The notes beneath the pieces were generated by a model that ran no database searches, had not been told where the DNA came from, and saw nothing but the letters and a program-made list of their open reading frames with translations. Of a stretch of DNA of 64,000 nt, positions 53,391 through 62,348 are shown piece by piece. A program made the translations under genes and the position numbers. The DNA lies in NCBI GenBank assembly GCA_017461045.1, contig JAFTZJ010000054.1:1-64000 (forward strand), read 5' to 3'. Origin of the DNA: Lachnospiraceae bacterium (lineage in GTDB: Bacteria > Bacillota > Clostridia > Lachnospirales > Lachnospiraceae). Within the stretch, counting starts at the first letter, position 1. Each line of letters begins with the position of its first letter.

Positions 53391-56240
53391 TTATTCGTCT
53401 AACTTGCCAATGGATAAGAATCCATTTTCACCGGTTGCAAGCAATCGTGATAAACCAACTGTTTGATTTGCACGATCTCCGGTTGCAATGTATGTAGCTC
53501 CGCTTTCCACCAAGGAATTAGCCAATTCAAATACCTTGTCTTTGAAGCCAAGCAATTCAATTTTGCTTTGAGAACTCATCTTGAATAAATATTGGTTCTT
53601 AGCACTTACTAACAAAATACTGAATGTACATACATCTCCATTGGTATTGGTCATAGCCGAACCAATCATTCTGGAGTTTACTACCATAATATCTGCATTC
53701 TCTACGTGTATGTACTCGCCAAGAATCAACTTATATACCTTCAGGAATTCTTCCTCAGCATCTGCCTGTACAGGCATTTCTGCTACCGCGAATTCTACCA
53801 CAGAATCCGCAATCTTAATGGTTCCTCCGTCATCATCAATAACGGCTGTATATTCCTTCGGAATTGATAATTTGAAGAACTTATTATCAATTACCTTGTA
53901 GCCTTCCCGTTCATGCACCTGATGGTACAACAAATCCGGGAATGCCCGCTCTAAGCGATTCATGGAAATCAAAGCATCTTCATTGCACTTCCGAGCCATA
54001 TCTCGCAAATTCTCATACAAACGAATGGTTGCTTCTGTCATGCTTGGTTCCAGTTCTGCAATCTTTTCTACAGAAGGAGCATAACCGTTCATGGCTGCCT
54101 TGTAATAAATCTTAAGCATTTCTTCCTTCGGAAGTCCCTGCTTTGCTTTTTCTTCTACAACTTCACATAAATATTCGTTATCAAAGCCTTCATAGCCTAA
54201 ATCCAAAGCCCGCTCCAATAACTTCTTACCGATTTCGCCATCCCGTAAATCGCCTTCCTTTTCTCTTTCGCGTATGATAACACCATAGCGGTAAAAGGCT
54301 TCTGCACTTCCTAAATTACATGCAGTCTTAAAGGCTTCATCGATTTCACGTTCACTGGCAAGATAAAATACCTGATTGCGCTTTTTGATTGCAACCTGTA
54401 ATGCTGTATCTGCATTACCTTCTTCAATCTCTTTTTCCCAACGGTTAACAGCTAATTGCAGTTCTTCACCGTTTAATGACTCAATATCTTCAATGTAAGC
54501 GGCAGCTTCTGGAATACCATTTTCTGCTGCACGTCTAAAGTACTTCAATGCCAGACCGCCATCCCGCTTGGTCTGAAGGATTCCATAGTAATATAGACGA
54601 CCTAAGTAGAACGGTACACGCTCATGCTCTAATTCATCTGCCTTTTCATACCAGTTCAATGCCTTAATATAATCCTTCTTGTGTTGTTCATAAATCGTTC
54701 CAATTAAGAACGCCAAATCCGAATCTGAATTTGCATCAAACAACTGCTTTGCTAGTGACAAAGCCTTCTCGTAATTAATATACGGACTGTCCTCGTCATA
54801 ATATAACTCGATTAACAGATAACTTGCTTTCTTACTTCCTACGTTCAATGCCTTACGGGCAAATTCCATTGACTTATCATACTGTCCCAAGAAATAGTAG
54901 AATACTGCCTCACTATAGTACTGTTGGTCTTTCCGGTTGGCGCTTTCGTCACTGATTACCGTTGGATCAACAAAGGCAAAGGAATTGGCAATCTCGAAAA
55001 TAATTTCTTCGTACTGCTCAATAATTTCCATGGTTGCACATACAAACTTAATACATGCCATACGGTTTCTCTGCTGGAATGCAAAGGTAACAATACCATG
55101 TTCCATTTCCTTGTGATAATAGGTAGCACAAAGACCATCTGCATACTCCGTTACATATTCCTGAATATTTAATTCATAATCCAATACGTCATTATCGTAT
55201 CGTAAAAACAGTTCCAAGTCACGGGTAGATTCCTTAGGAATACTATCGTAAGTCACATAAATAGCAAAATCTTTGTAGGACTCATTCGGTGCATAATACT
55301 CCGTTTCCTCTTCTTCATTCACAACCTTTACCCAATCCTTTGGAAGCTTGTGAATATAACCCTCTACTTCATCATGTACATATGTATATTGATATTGTAA
55401 TTTCGAACCATCAATGGTTTTGAAACGATATTCAATGTTCTGAGACTTCCGTCGTTCAGAAATCTTGGTATATAATTTTTCTTTTTCTTCAAATTCAATA
55501 CTGTCGGTATTATTTAAGGCATAGTCAACACGTTCAAATGCAGCCTGTCCCTGCTCGTCACCCATTTCTGAAAGTTTCTCATAATAGGTTCTTGCCTTTT
55601 CCAGATTGACTTCAATTATGGTATCACCACGATTACCAAAAGAGTCGTACTTATAAAGACCTTCCTCGTAAATACTACCAAGCTTTAACAAGGATGCACG
55701 ATCCTTTAATGTTGCACCTTTTTCTAAATAAGACAAGCTCTTACTATAGTTATTACGATTCAACAAGTCTCTTGCAACCTTAAAATAAATCTCTCCGTCC
55801 GGTTCCAGCTTTAACAGACGCTCATAATAACCAATGGACTTTTCCGGATTCATCTGAACCGTAGAATTGCTATAACTACCGGTTTCATACATCTCTCCCA
55901 AAATCCGAAGTGCCTGACAGCCATAATACACATATTGTTCTGTGGATTCTACCACTTCCGCTGCTTCCTCCAGCTTCTCAATTGCATCCAAAGCCTTTCC
56001 CTGATTCAACATATCAATTGCCTCGGTTACAGCTGCCTCTGCCGGATTTGCTGCCTTTTTCTGTTTGCTTCCGCCAATGGAATTAATAAGATTGTCAATA
56101 AATCCGATTTTACCAAAAGCAATTACCAGTGCCAGAATTATTAGCAGGATACCAACCAGTAATCCTACTCCGCCTCTTAATAGGACAATCAGCAAAACTC
56201 CTATTAAGGTCAATCCACCGGCAATAATATACTTCTTCAT
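53391..56240 (-). CDS. Membrane-anchored Sel1/TPR-repeat protein with two PsbP/DUF1795-like domains
   Basis: 949 residues. Two adjoining TM segments at about 4-45 anchor it. TPR/Sel1-like helical repeats run at about 65-240 (EKSIGYYERLLKLEPDGEIY) and 440-740 (ALKYFRRAAENGIPEAAAYI). Between them, at about 275-420, is a beta-rich domain with HKLPKDWVKVV and a final helix IFEIANSFAF. A second such domain lies at about 785-920 (FFKLSIPKEYTAVIDD..VFELANSLVES). Both resemble PsbP/Mog1/DUF1795 folds. Possibly a scaffold for envelope proteins; no known orthologue recognised. Ends before a strong terminator. Confidence 0.8.
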   Translation of the reverse strand: MKKYIIAGGLTLIGVLLIVLLRGGVGLLVGILLIILALVIAFGKIGFIDNLINSIGGSKQKKAANPAEAAVTEAIDMLNQGKALDAIEKLEEAAEVVESTEQYVYYGCQALRILGEMYETGSYSNSTVQMNPEKSIGYYERLLKLEPDGEIYFKVARDLLNRNNYSKSLSYLEKGATLKDRASLLKLGSIYEEGLYKYDSFGNRGDTIIEVNLEKARTYYEKLSEMGDEQGQAAFERVDYALNNTDSIEFEEKEKLYTKISERRKSQNIEYRFKTIDGSKLQYQYTYVHDEVEGYIHKLPKDWVKVVNEEEETEYYAPNESYKDFAIYVTYDSIPKESTRDLELFLRYDNDVLDYELNIQEYVTEYADGLCATYYHKEMEHGIVTFAFQQRNRMACIKFVCATMEIIEQYEEIIFEIANSFAFVDPTVISDESANRKDQQYYSEAVFYYFLGQYDKSMEFARKALNVGSKKASYLLIELYYDEDSPYINYEKALSLAKQLFDANSDSDLAFLIGTIYEQHKKDYIKALNWYEKADELEHERVPFYLGRLYYYGILQTKRDGGLALKYFRRAAENGIPEAAAYIEDIESLNGEELQLAVNRWEKEIEEGNADTALQVAIKKRNQVFYLASEREIDEAFKTACNLGSAEAFYRYGVIIREREKEGDLRDGEIGKKLLERALDLGYEGFDNEYLCEVVEEKAKQGLPKEEMLKIYYKAAMNGYAPSVEKIAELEPSMTEATIRLYENLRDMARKCNEDALISMNRLERAFPDLLYHQVHEREGYKVIDNKFFKLSIPKEYTAVIDDDGGTIKIADSVVEFAVAEMPVQADAEEEFLKVYKLILGEYIHVENADIMVVNSRMIGSAMTNTNGDVCTFSILLVSAKNQYLFKMSSQSKIELLGFKDKVFELANSLVESGATYIATGDRANQTVGLSRLLATGENGFLSIGKLDE

Positions 56241-56288
56241 AAACGTTCCCTCATTTCCGTTAAAAATTCTTAATCCGTTTATCTACAT

Positions 56289-57098
56289 CTACAAATAGTT
56301 ATTATATAAAGCTCCTGTTAATGCACTTGCATAGGTTGCATTACTTGTATATGTGGAATCCGATTTTGCCGCACTGGAAGCTACCCGTTCAAGTTCTGCC
56401 GCATTCTGATAGGTCTTACCTACTACTGAAACCGAACCTTGGAGCATACTCTTGGCATCTAACATGTCTGCTTTCTTAAAAGCATCTTCATCCACTGCCA
56501 AAGTATCATCTTCCTGAATCGTAATTCCCAATTCTTGAAGGAACTTCTCATATGTTGCCATATCTTCAATCATATCAAGTCCTTTATCCAATACCGATGC
56601 ATTATCAGACTTGGCAACCTGTGAAATCATTGCATTGTAATCATCAACAAAATCCTTAACTGCCTTATAAATCTTATCGGTATCATATTCATAACCGGTG
56701 GTTCCATCTGGATTGGTTACTTCTTTCTTTCTAAATAAAGAATCAGAACCTTTCTGCATCAACGCATCTGCAGAAGTCATCAAACTATCTGCCTTAGTGC
56801 TTAACTCAACCATGGTTTTCTTTTCTACGCTTGCAGAAACTCCTGCATTTGTTCCAACCGTTGCAGTGGAATCTTTTTTATTCTCGGTCTTATTCGCACC
56901 TTTAACTTCTTCGGTTTCTCCGGCCTGCTTTGCATAGTACGCTTTCACCAAAGTCCGATAGGAACCGTTTTTAATTGCTGCATAATCACCGATAGACGAT
57001 GCAATTGTATTATACATGGAGTTACTTGACTGATTCCCCAGCATACTGTTAAAAAAGCTGGCACTGGAATCTGAATTTAATCCATAAAACATTGCCAT
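56289..57098 (-). CDS. Helical protein of unknown function with FliD C-terminal-like region
   Basis: 269 residues from the ATG at 57098 (AAAGGGG 9 bases upstream; the ATG at 57104 is too close). The Ser/Asn-rich N-terminus (SASFFNSMLGNQSSNSMY) and Lys/Glu/Thr linker are low complexity. About 105-215 contain KTMVELSTKADSLMTSADAL and YKAVKDFVDDYNAMISQV, the pattern seen in the C-terminal helical part of flagellar cap protein FliD. No export signal, hook or flagellin gene is nearby. It may be a free-standing surface or secretion-linked protein; function not assignable. Confidence 0.7.
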   Translation of the reverse strand: MAMFYGLNSDSSASFFNSMLGNQSSNSMYNTIASSIGDYAAIKNGSYRTLVKAYYAKQAGETEEVKGANKTENKKDSTATVGTNAGVSASVEKKTMVELSTKADSLMTSADALMQKGSDSLFRKKEVTNPDGTTGYEYDTDKIYKAVKDFVDDYNAMISQVAKSDNASVLDKGLDMIEDMATYEKFLQELGITIQEDDTLAVDEDAFKKADMLDAKSMLQGSVSVVGKTYQNAAELERVASSAAKSDSTYTSNATYASALTGALYNNYL

Positions 57099-57130
57099 AA
57101 CCATTCACCCCTTTACATTATATGGTTCTA

Positions 57131-57385
57131 TTACGCCTGTAAAAAATCTGCAATTCCTTCGATTGCTTCTGCCTCATCTACACCGTCACAAGAAACTAAC
57201 AATTCGTCGCCTTGCGTTAATGCAATGCTCATCATACCCATAATACTTTTGGCATTAATCTTCTTATCCTCCAACTCCAAGTAAATCTTACTTTCGTATT
57301 GGCTTGCCACCTGCACAAACATTGCAATTGGCGGCTTTGAGTCCGGACCTTCTTTGATATTAACGACCATCTTTTTCGTTGTCAT
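57131..57385 (-). CDS. HPr-like protein with Asp in place of the catalytic His (Crh-like)
   Basis: 84 residues from the ATG at 57385 (RBS AAGGAGAG). HPr fold over the whole length. The PTS phosphorylation site GLHARPA is changed to GPDSKPP, putting Asp at position 15 where His is phosphorylated by enzyme I. The regulatory site AKSIMGMMSIAL keeps Ser47, the counterpart of HprK target Ser46. This matches the logic of Bacillus Crh, which has Gln15. It probably cannot carry phosphate for sugar uptake but could act as a co-repressor partner after HprK action; hprK is 4 kb away. Confidence 0.85.
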   Translation of the reverse strand: MTTKKMVVNIKEGPDSKPPIAMFVQVASQYESKIYLELEDKKINAKSIMGMMSIALTQGDELLVSCDGVDEAEAIEGIADFLQA

Positions 57386-57455
57386 ATGATTCTCTCCTTG
57401 TAATTCCCTGGTTTTTAACATAAATCGTCATTATAAACCTAATACTTTAACTTTC

Positions 57456-57484
57456 ATTATGCCATTCAAATTTATTTCTGTCAA
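57456..57484 (-). promoter_or_regulatory. Promoter for the HPr-like gene
   Basis: Minus strand TTGACA (57479-57484), 17-base spacer, CATAAT (57456-57461), about 70 bases before the start. It separates this gene from the whiA-rapZ unit. Confidence 0.65.
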
Positions 57485-57497
57485 TTCGACTTTTCTT

Positions 57498-58424
57498 TCA
57501 GTCAGAAATTGACGTTTTTCCCTGTCTTATTTCATCCGCAAGTTCACTTAGTTTTCGCAACCGGTGATTCACTCCGGATTTACTTACTTTCGGTTCTAAC
57601 AGCTCCCCTAATTCCTTCAAGGATAACTCAGGTTCCTGTAACCGTAATTCCGCCACCTGACGCAGTCCTTTATTCAGACTACCGAAGCCCTTTGTTTGTT
57701 CAATATAACGAATATCTTCCAGCTGTCGTTGAGCCGCCGTTAGCGTTTTATTAATATTTGCTATATCACAATTCACTTTTCGGTTAGTCTGATTTCGTAC
57801 ATCTTTTAGAATCCGTACATTTTCCATCTCCATAAGTGCCTTGTGTGCTTCCATAACGTTCAATGCATCTACAATCAGAGAACCTTCCTTTAGATACACC
57901 ACATGATACTTCTTACGTTGAACGATTTTCGCTTCGATTTCGAAGAATTTCAGTATCTCACGGATATCCTCTGCCAACCACAGTTGCTCACATGCTATTT
58001 CAAAATGATAAGACTTTTCCGGGTTGTTTACGGAGCCACTGGATAAAAATACTCCACGCAAAAATGCCCGTTTACAACAATCTTTCTGAATCACCAAATA
58101 ATTCAATCCATTTTCCGGCGTCAACTTACAGGCTTGTCGAATCTGCTTACTTATTTCTTCATCTAACACAACTGCTTCATATACGGTTGCATTCTTATGT
58201 TCCATATAGGTCCGTACCCGAACCTGACAAGGAACTCCGAATAACCGATACACAAAGATGCAAAACTTCTTTGCTACCCGAAAGTTCTCTGTTCGCAAAT
58301 AAATATATGGCGTCCATTCAGTGGAACAACTCAACAACAAAGCAGTCAACTCCGCAATTCTGCAATGTCTTGCTCCCGGTACTTGTTGTACCAGTTCTTC
58401 TTTTACATCTGAGGAGAATGACAT
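57498..58424 (-). CDS. whiA: WhiA sporulation/division regulator
   Basis: 308 residues from the ATG at 58424 (AAGGGGTG upstream; a GTG at 58433 is also in frame). N-terminal homing-endonuclease-like domain: FSSDVKEELVQQVPGARHCR, AFLRGVFLSSGSVNNPEKSY. C-terminal helix-turn-helix: LRQVAELRLQEPELSLKELG and VSKSGVNHRLRKLSELAD. WhiA binds DNA and affects cell division and chromosome segregation in Firmicutes. Starts 5 bases after rapZ, so the two are coupled. Confidence 0.96.
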   Translation of the reverse strand: MSFSSDVKEELVQQVPGARHCRIAELTALLLSCSTEWTPYIYLRTENFRVAKKFCIFVYRLFGVPCQVRVRTYMEHKNATVYEAVVLDEEISKQIRQACKLTPENGLNYLVIQKDCCKRAFLRGVFLSSGSVNNPEKSYHFEIACEQLWLAEDIREILKFFEIEAKIVQRKKYHVVYLKEGSLIVDALNVMEAHKALMEMENVRILKDVRNQTNRKVNCDIANINKTLTAAQRQLEDIRYIEQTKGFGSLNKGLRQVAELRLQEPELSLKELGELLEPKVSKSGVNHRLRKLSELADEIRQGKTSISD

Positions 58425-58429
58425 TCCTT

Positions 58430-59302
58430 TCACCCCTTCGTTATCGCATCCTTGCCTATATCTCTGTGTTCAATCCGCACACTCTTATCTGCAGACAACA
58501 AACTACGATATAATCCATTTGCCAAAGTAACTGAACGATGCTTTCCGCCTGTACAGCCAATGGCTACTACTAATTGGTTCTTGCCTTCTTTTTTATAATT
58601 CGGTATTAAGAATTGCATCATATCCTGCAATTTCTCAAGAAATATTCCGGATTCCGGTGCATTCATAACGAAATCCTGTACCGGCTTTTCATTACCGGTC
58701 AAAGGCTTCAGCTCCGGTACATAATACGGATTCGGCAAAAAGCGGACATCAAATACCAGATCCGCATCTCTTGGAATTCCATACTTAAAGCCAAAGGATA
58801 CAATGGTAATGATAAAATTACCATAATCCTGATTCTCTACAAATATCTTCTCTAATTCGCTCCGACACTCTCTGGTTAACAGATTGGAGGTGTCGATGAT
58901 ATAACTTGCCATCTGCCGTAGAAATCCGATTTTCTGGCGTTCCTTCTCAATACCGCTTTCCACACGTCCGGAACGTGCCAACGGATGCGCCCGCCGCGTT
59001 TCCTTGTAACGCTTCACAATCACTTCATCAGAAGCATCTAAAAAGAGAATTTCAAATGGATATCCTTGGGATTTTAATTCATCCAAATAACCGGAAAGAC
59101 GTTCGATTCCATCACCACTTCGAATATCCACTCCAATTGCAACATTATTAACTTCTGTTCCGGAATCATATGCAATTTCAGCAAATTTCGGAATTAATTC
59201 TACAGGTAAATTATCTACGCAGAAATATCCAAAATCTTCTAAATTCTTCAGAGCCGTACTTTTACCGGCTCCCGACATTCCTGTTACAATTACAAATCTC
59301 AT
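58430..59302 (-). CDS. rapZ: RapZ/YvcJ nucleotide-binding protein
   Basis: 290 residues. Walker A VTGMSGAGKSTALKNLEDFG at about 5-24; GIDIR..SG motif as VDIRSGDGIERL; SFGFKYGIPRDADLVFDVRF and the C-terminal AIGCTGGKHRSVTLANGL. In E. coli RapZ controls glmS mRNA decay; in Bacillus YvcJ binds and hydrolyses GTP and affects competence, so the role in this organism is not certain. Ends 5 bases before whiA; yvcK, which lies between them in Bacillus, is absent. Confidence 0.95.
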   Translation of the reverse strand: MRFVIVTGMSGAGKSTALKNLEDFGYFCVDNLPVELIPKFAEIAYDSGTEVNNVAIGVDIRSGDGIERLSGYLDELKSQGYPFEILFLDASDEVIVKRYKETRRAHPLARSGRVESGIEKERQKIGFLRQMASYIIDTSNLLTRECRSELEKIFVENQDYGNFIITIVSFGFKYGIPRDADLVFDVRFLPNPYYVPELKPLTGNEKPVQDFVMNAPESGIFLEKLQDMMQFLIPNYKKEGKNQLVVAIGCTGGKHRSVTLANGLYRSLLSADKSVRIEHRDIGKDAITKG

Positions 59303-59330
59303 GTTATTTCCTCAGTTCTTTCATTCTTCT

Positions 59331-60251
59331 TTAAGAAACAAATTCTCCGATTCTTCGTACTTCCGGTTCTAAGGTAACCTGAAACTGTTCTTCTACCCGG
59401 CTTACCACATCGTTCATCAGTGTAACAACATCCTTTGCTGTCGCCTCCCCACGATTAATCACAAAGCCGCAATGCTTTTCCGAAACCTGTGCACCTCCGA
59501 CCCGATATCCTGCCAGACCCGCATCCATAATCAGCTTACCTGCAAAATGTCCTTCCGGACGCTTGAAGGTACTACCTGCACTCGGAAATTCCAGCGGTTG
59601 CTTTTCCCTGCGTGCTTCATTTAGTTCCTTCATTTTTGCTACTATCTCTTCTGCTTCTCCAGCTTGTAATTGAAGCTTCACTTCCAATACGATGTAATTC
59701 ATCTTGGAAACGATACTTTCCCGATAACCGAATTCCATCTGGTCTTCCGGCAGAATCTGTATCTTACCATCCGGAGAAAGCAATGTCACACACTCTATAA
59801 TGTCCTTCATTTCTCCACCGTATGCACCGGCATTCATCATAACAGCTCCGCCAATGGTTCCCGGTATTCCGGCTGCAAATTCCATCCCCTTCAGGGAGTG
59901 TTCCAATGCAACATTTGCAACCTTACTAAGCATACAACCGGCTTGTACCCAAATGGTCTCATCTTCTCCTACTTCAATTCCGGAAAACTCGCTCCCAATT
60001 TGAATAACAACACCACGAATTCCATCATCACCAACTAACAGGTTGCTTCCGTTTCCAATCACATAATACGGAATTGCATGTTCATCACACCAAGCAATTA
60101 CTGCTTCAATTTCTGCAATGCTGGTTGGTTTTACCAATACATCTGCATTGCCACCGATTCGAAATGTTGTATGTTTTTTCATAGGTTCATCAAAGAAAAT
60201 CTGTTCTTCATTTAAGACTTCCCGTATGCTTCCTAATATGTCACCTTCCAT
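59331..60251 (-). CDS. murB: UDP-N-acetylenolpyruvoylglucosamine reductase
   Basis: 306 residues. FAD enzyme that finishes UDP-N-acetylmuramate for peptidoglycan. KKHTTFRIGGNADVLVKP, GNGSNLLVGDDGIRGVVI, GIPGTIGGAVMMNAGAYGGE (FAD binding), FPSAGSTFKRPEG with the catalytic Ser, and GGAQVSEKHCGFVIN. The length and motifs fit the short type II MurB. Cytoplasmic. About 30 bases upstream of rapZ; likely same unit. Confidence 0.96.
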   Translation of the reverse strand: MEGDILGSIREVLNEEQIFFDEPMKKHTTFRIGGNADVLVKPTSIAEIEAVIAWCDEHAIPYYVIGNGSNLLVGDDGIRGVVIQIGSEFSGIEVGEDETIWVQAGCMLSKVANVALEHSLKGMEFAAGIPGTIGGAVMMNAGAYGGEMKDIIECVTLLSPDGKIQILPEDQMEFGYRESIVSKMNYIVLEVKLQLQAGEAEEIVAKMKELNEARREKQPLEFPSAGSTFKRPEGHFAGKLIMDAGLAGYRVGGAQVSEKHCGFVINRGEATAKDVVTLMNDVVSRVEEQFQVTLEPEVRRIGEFVS

Positions 60252-60317
60252 AGCAATCCTTTCAACTATAATTTGTACTAATTTATGTTATATGTTTCCC
60301 ATTCATGCTTACTTGAC

Positions 60318-61256
60318 TTAACCAAGAATCAGTTTTGCACCACCATAGATTCCCGCGTCATTACCAAGTGTTGCCAATTCAAACTTGGTTCCCTTGCATG
60401 CATGGAATGCATACTTTTCAAAATAACGTGAGGTAGTATCAATCAACACCTTACCTGCCTTAGATACTCCACCACCAATTACGAATACCTCCGGATCTAC
60501 AACACAAGCAATCTGTGCCAATGCGCGTCCTAAGCACTCGCCATGCTCTTCTACCATATCCTTTGCCAACTCGTCGCCTTCCTTTGCTGCATCGAATATT
60601 TCTTTCGCAGAAATATACTGCACGCTCCGCAATCTGGAAGGAGCATCTGTATTATTTAATAAAATCTTTGCCTGTCTAACAATACCGGTTGCAGAAGTAT
60701 ACTGCTCTAAGCAACCCTTCTTGCCACATCCGCAGGTTTCGGTTTCATCATCCTTCACCTGAATATGTCCGATTTCTCCACCGGCACCGTTAACGCCTGC
60801 CAGCATTTTGCCGCCAAGGATAATACCGCCGCCAACACCGGTTCCTAAGGTAACCATAACGATATCAGAGTAACCCTTACCGCCACCTTGCCACATTTCG
60901 CCCATGGCTGCCATGTTAGCATCATTACCGGCCTTTACCGGTAATCCGGTTAATTTACTTAATTCTTCTTCTACATTGAAAATGCCCCAACCAAGGTTTA
61001 CGCACTTCAATACAGTTCCGTCCTGCTTTACAGGTCCCGGAACACCCATACCGATACCTGCTACATCTGCTTTGTCAATTGAGCTTTCACACAATTTATC
61101 ATCAACAGACTCAGCCACATCACTTAAAATGTAACGTCCGCCTTCATCCTTTCTGGTTGGGATTTCCCACTTCTTTAATAATTCACCTTCTACTGTAAAA
61201 ATACCAATCTTTACGGTTGTTCCTCCGATATCTACACCTACTGCATACTTAGCCAT
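60318..61256 (-). CDS. glcK: Glucokinase, ROK family
   Basis: 312 residues. ATP-dependent glucose kinase. YAVGVDIGGTTVKIGIFTVE at the N-terminus; GIGMGVPGPVKQDG; GNDANMAAMGEMWQGGGKGY; and the zinc site CGCGKKGCLEQYTSATG typical of ROK proteins, with VTLGTGVGGGIILGGKM. No N-terminal DNA-binding domain, so an enzyme and not a repressor. RBS AAAGGAGGA. Next to hprK, consistent with glucose-driven carbon control. Confidence 0.94.
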   Translation of the reverse strand: MAKYAVGVDIGGTTVKIGIFTVEGELLKKWEIPTRKDEGGRYILSDVAESVDDKLCESSIDKADVAGIGMGVPGPVKQDGTVLKCVNLGWGIFNVEEELSKLTGLPVKAGNDANMAAMGEMWQGGGKGYSDIVMVTLGTGVGGGIILGGKMLAGVNGAGGEIGHIQVKDDETETCGCGKKGCLEQYTSATGIVRQAKILLNNTDAPSRLRSVQYISAKEIFDAAKEGDELAKDMVEEHGECLGRALAQIACVVDPEVFVIGGGVSKAGKVLIDTTSRYFEKYAFHACKGTKFELATLGNDAGIYGGAKLILG

Positions 61257-61304
61257 TGTTATATCCTCCTTTATTTCATTCGTTATTATTTTAATCGAAT
61301 AGTT

Positions 61305-62237
61305 TTATTCTGATTTCTTCTGCATATTACCGGTTACACGGTTATATAATTCCTGTGCTGCATTGTAGCCCATCTTCTTCTGACGATGATTAACTGCTGC
61401 CGACTCAACAATAATTGCAATATTACGACCCGGACGAATCGGAATCGAATGACTGACCACCTGATTACCAAGAATCTCTGTATACTGGTCTGTTAATCCC
61501 AATCGGTCATATTCGGTATCCTTGCTCCATTCCTCCAGCTTAATTATCAAGTCAATGGATTCAGACATTTTAACACATTCTACACCAAACAAGGTTTTAA
61601 CATCGATAATACCGATACCTCGAAGTTCGATAAAATGTCTGGTAATATCCGGTGCGGAGCCTACCAAGGTCTCATCACTTACCTTTTTAATTTCAACCAC
61701 GTCATCAGAAACCAAACGATGTCCACGCTTAATCAGCTCTAATGCCGCCTCGCTCTTACCAATACCACTTTCGCCCATGATCAAGATACCTTCACCATAA
61801 ACGTCTACCAAAACACCATGTAAGCTGATTCGTGGTGCTAACTCAACGTGCAGCCAACGTACCGCTTCATGAACAAACGAAGATGTGGTTGAATTGGAGG
61901 TTAAAATCGGAATTCCATACTCTCTTGCCACATCAATGATAAACTCATGAGGCTCCAAGCCACGGCAGAAAATCAAACACGGAATCTTATAAGAAAACAA
62001 CTTCCGAAAAATCTCCCGATTCTCTTCCTCTGTATGCATATTAGCAATATATGCATGCTCTACGTTTCCGCAAATCTGAATCCGATTTGCATCAAAATGT
62101 TCAAAAAAGCCTGCTAACTGAACCGCCGGTCGGTTAATATCCGGATCCGTAATCATAATCTTGTCCGTATCAATTTCCGGCAAATGGTTCACTAAATGTA
62201 ACTTTTCAATCAACTTTGTTAATGAAACTTCGTACAT
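61305..62237 (-). CDS. hprK: HPr kinase/phosphorylase
   Basis: 310 residues from the ATG at 62237 (AAGGAG 6 bases before; upstream in-frame codons have none). N-terminal domain about 1-130; Walker A GILIMGESGIGKSEAALEL (about 148-166); the HprK signature ELRGIGIIDVKTLFG; C-terminal IPIRPGRNIAIIVESAAVN. It phosphorylates HPr/Crh on the regulatory Ser in response to ATP and fructose bisphosphate, and reverses this with phosphate. A likely target, the HPr-like protein, is in the same gene neighbourhood. Confidence 0.96.
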   Translation of the reverse strand: MYEVSLTKLIEKLHLVNHLPEIDTDKIMITDPDINRPAVQLAGFFEHFDANRIQICGNVEHAYIANMHTEEENREIFRKLFSYKIPCLIFCRGLEPHEFIIDVAREYGIPILTSNSTTSSFVHEAVRWLHVELAPRISLHGVLVDVYGEGILIMGESGIGKSEAALELIKRGHRLVSDDVVEIKKVSDETLVGSAPDITRHFIELRGIGIIDVKTLFGVECVKMSESIDLIIKLEEWSKDTEYDRLGLTDQYTEILGNQVVSHSIPIRPGRNIAIIVESAAVNHRQKKMGYNAAQELYNRVTGNMQKKSE

Positions 62238-62348
62238 AGCCTTCTCCTTACTATTCAATCTCTCTGCCCTTCGGCAGTTAACAGCATCTGTACCATGCAC
62301 AGACGCTCATCCATTTATTTTACCACAATTCCATTACCCTTGCATTAG

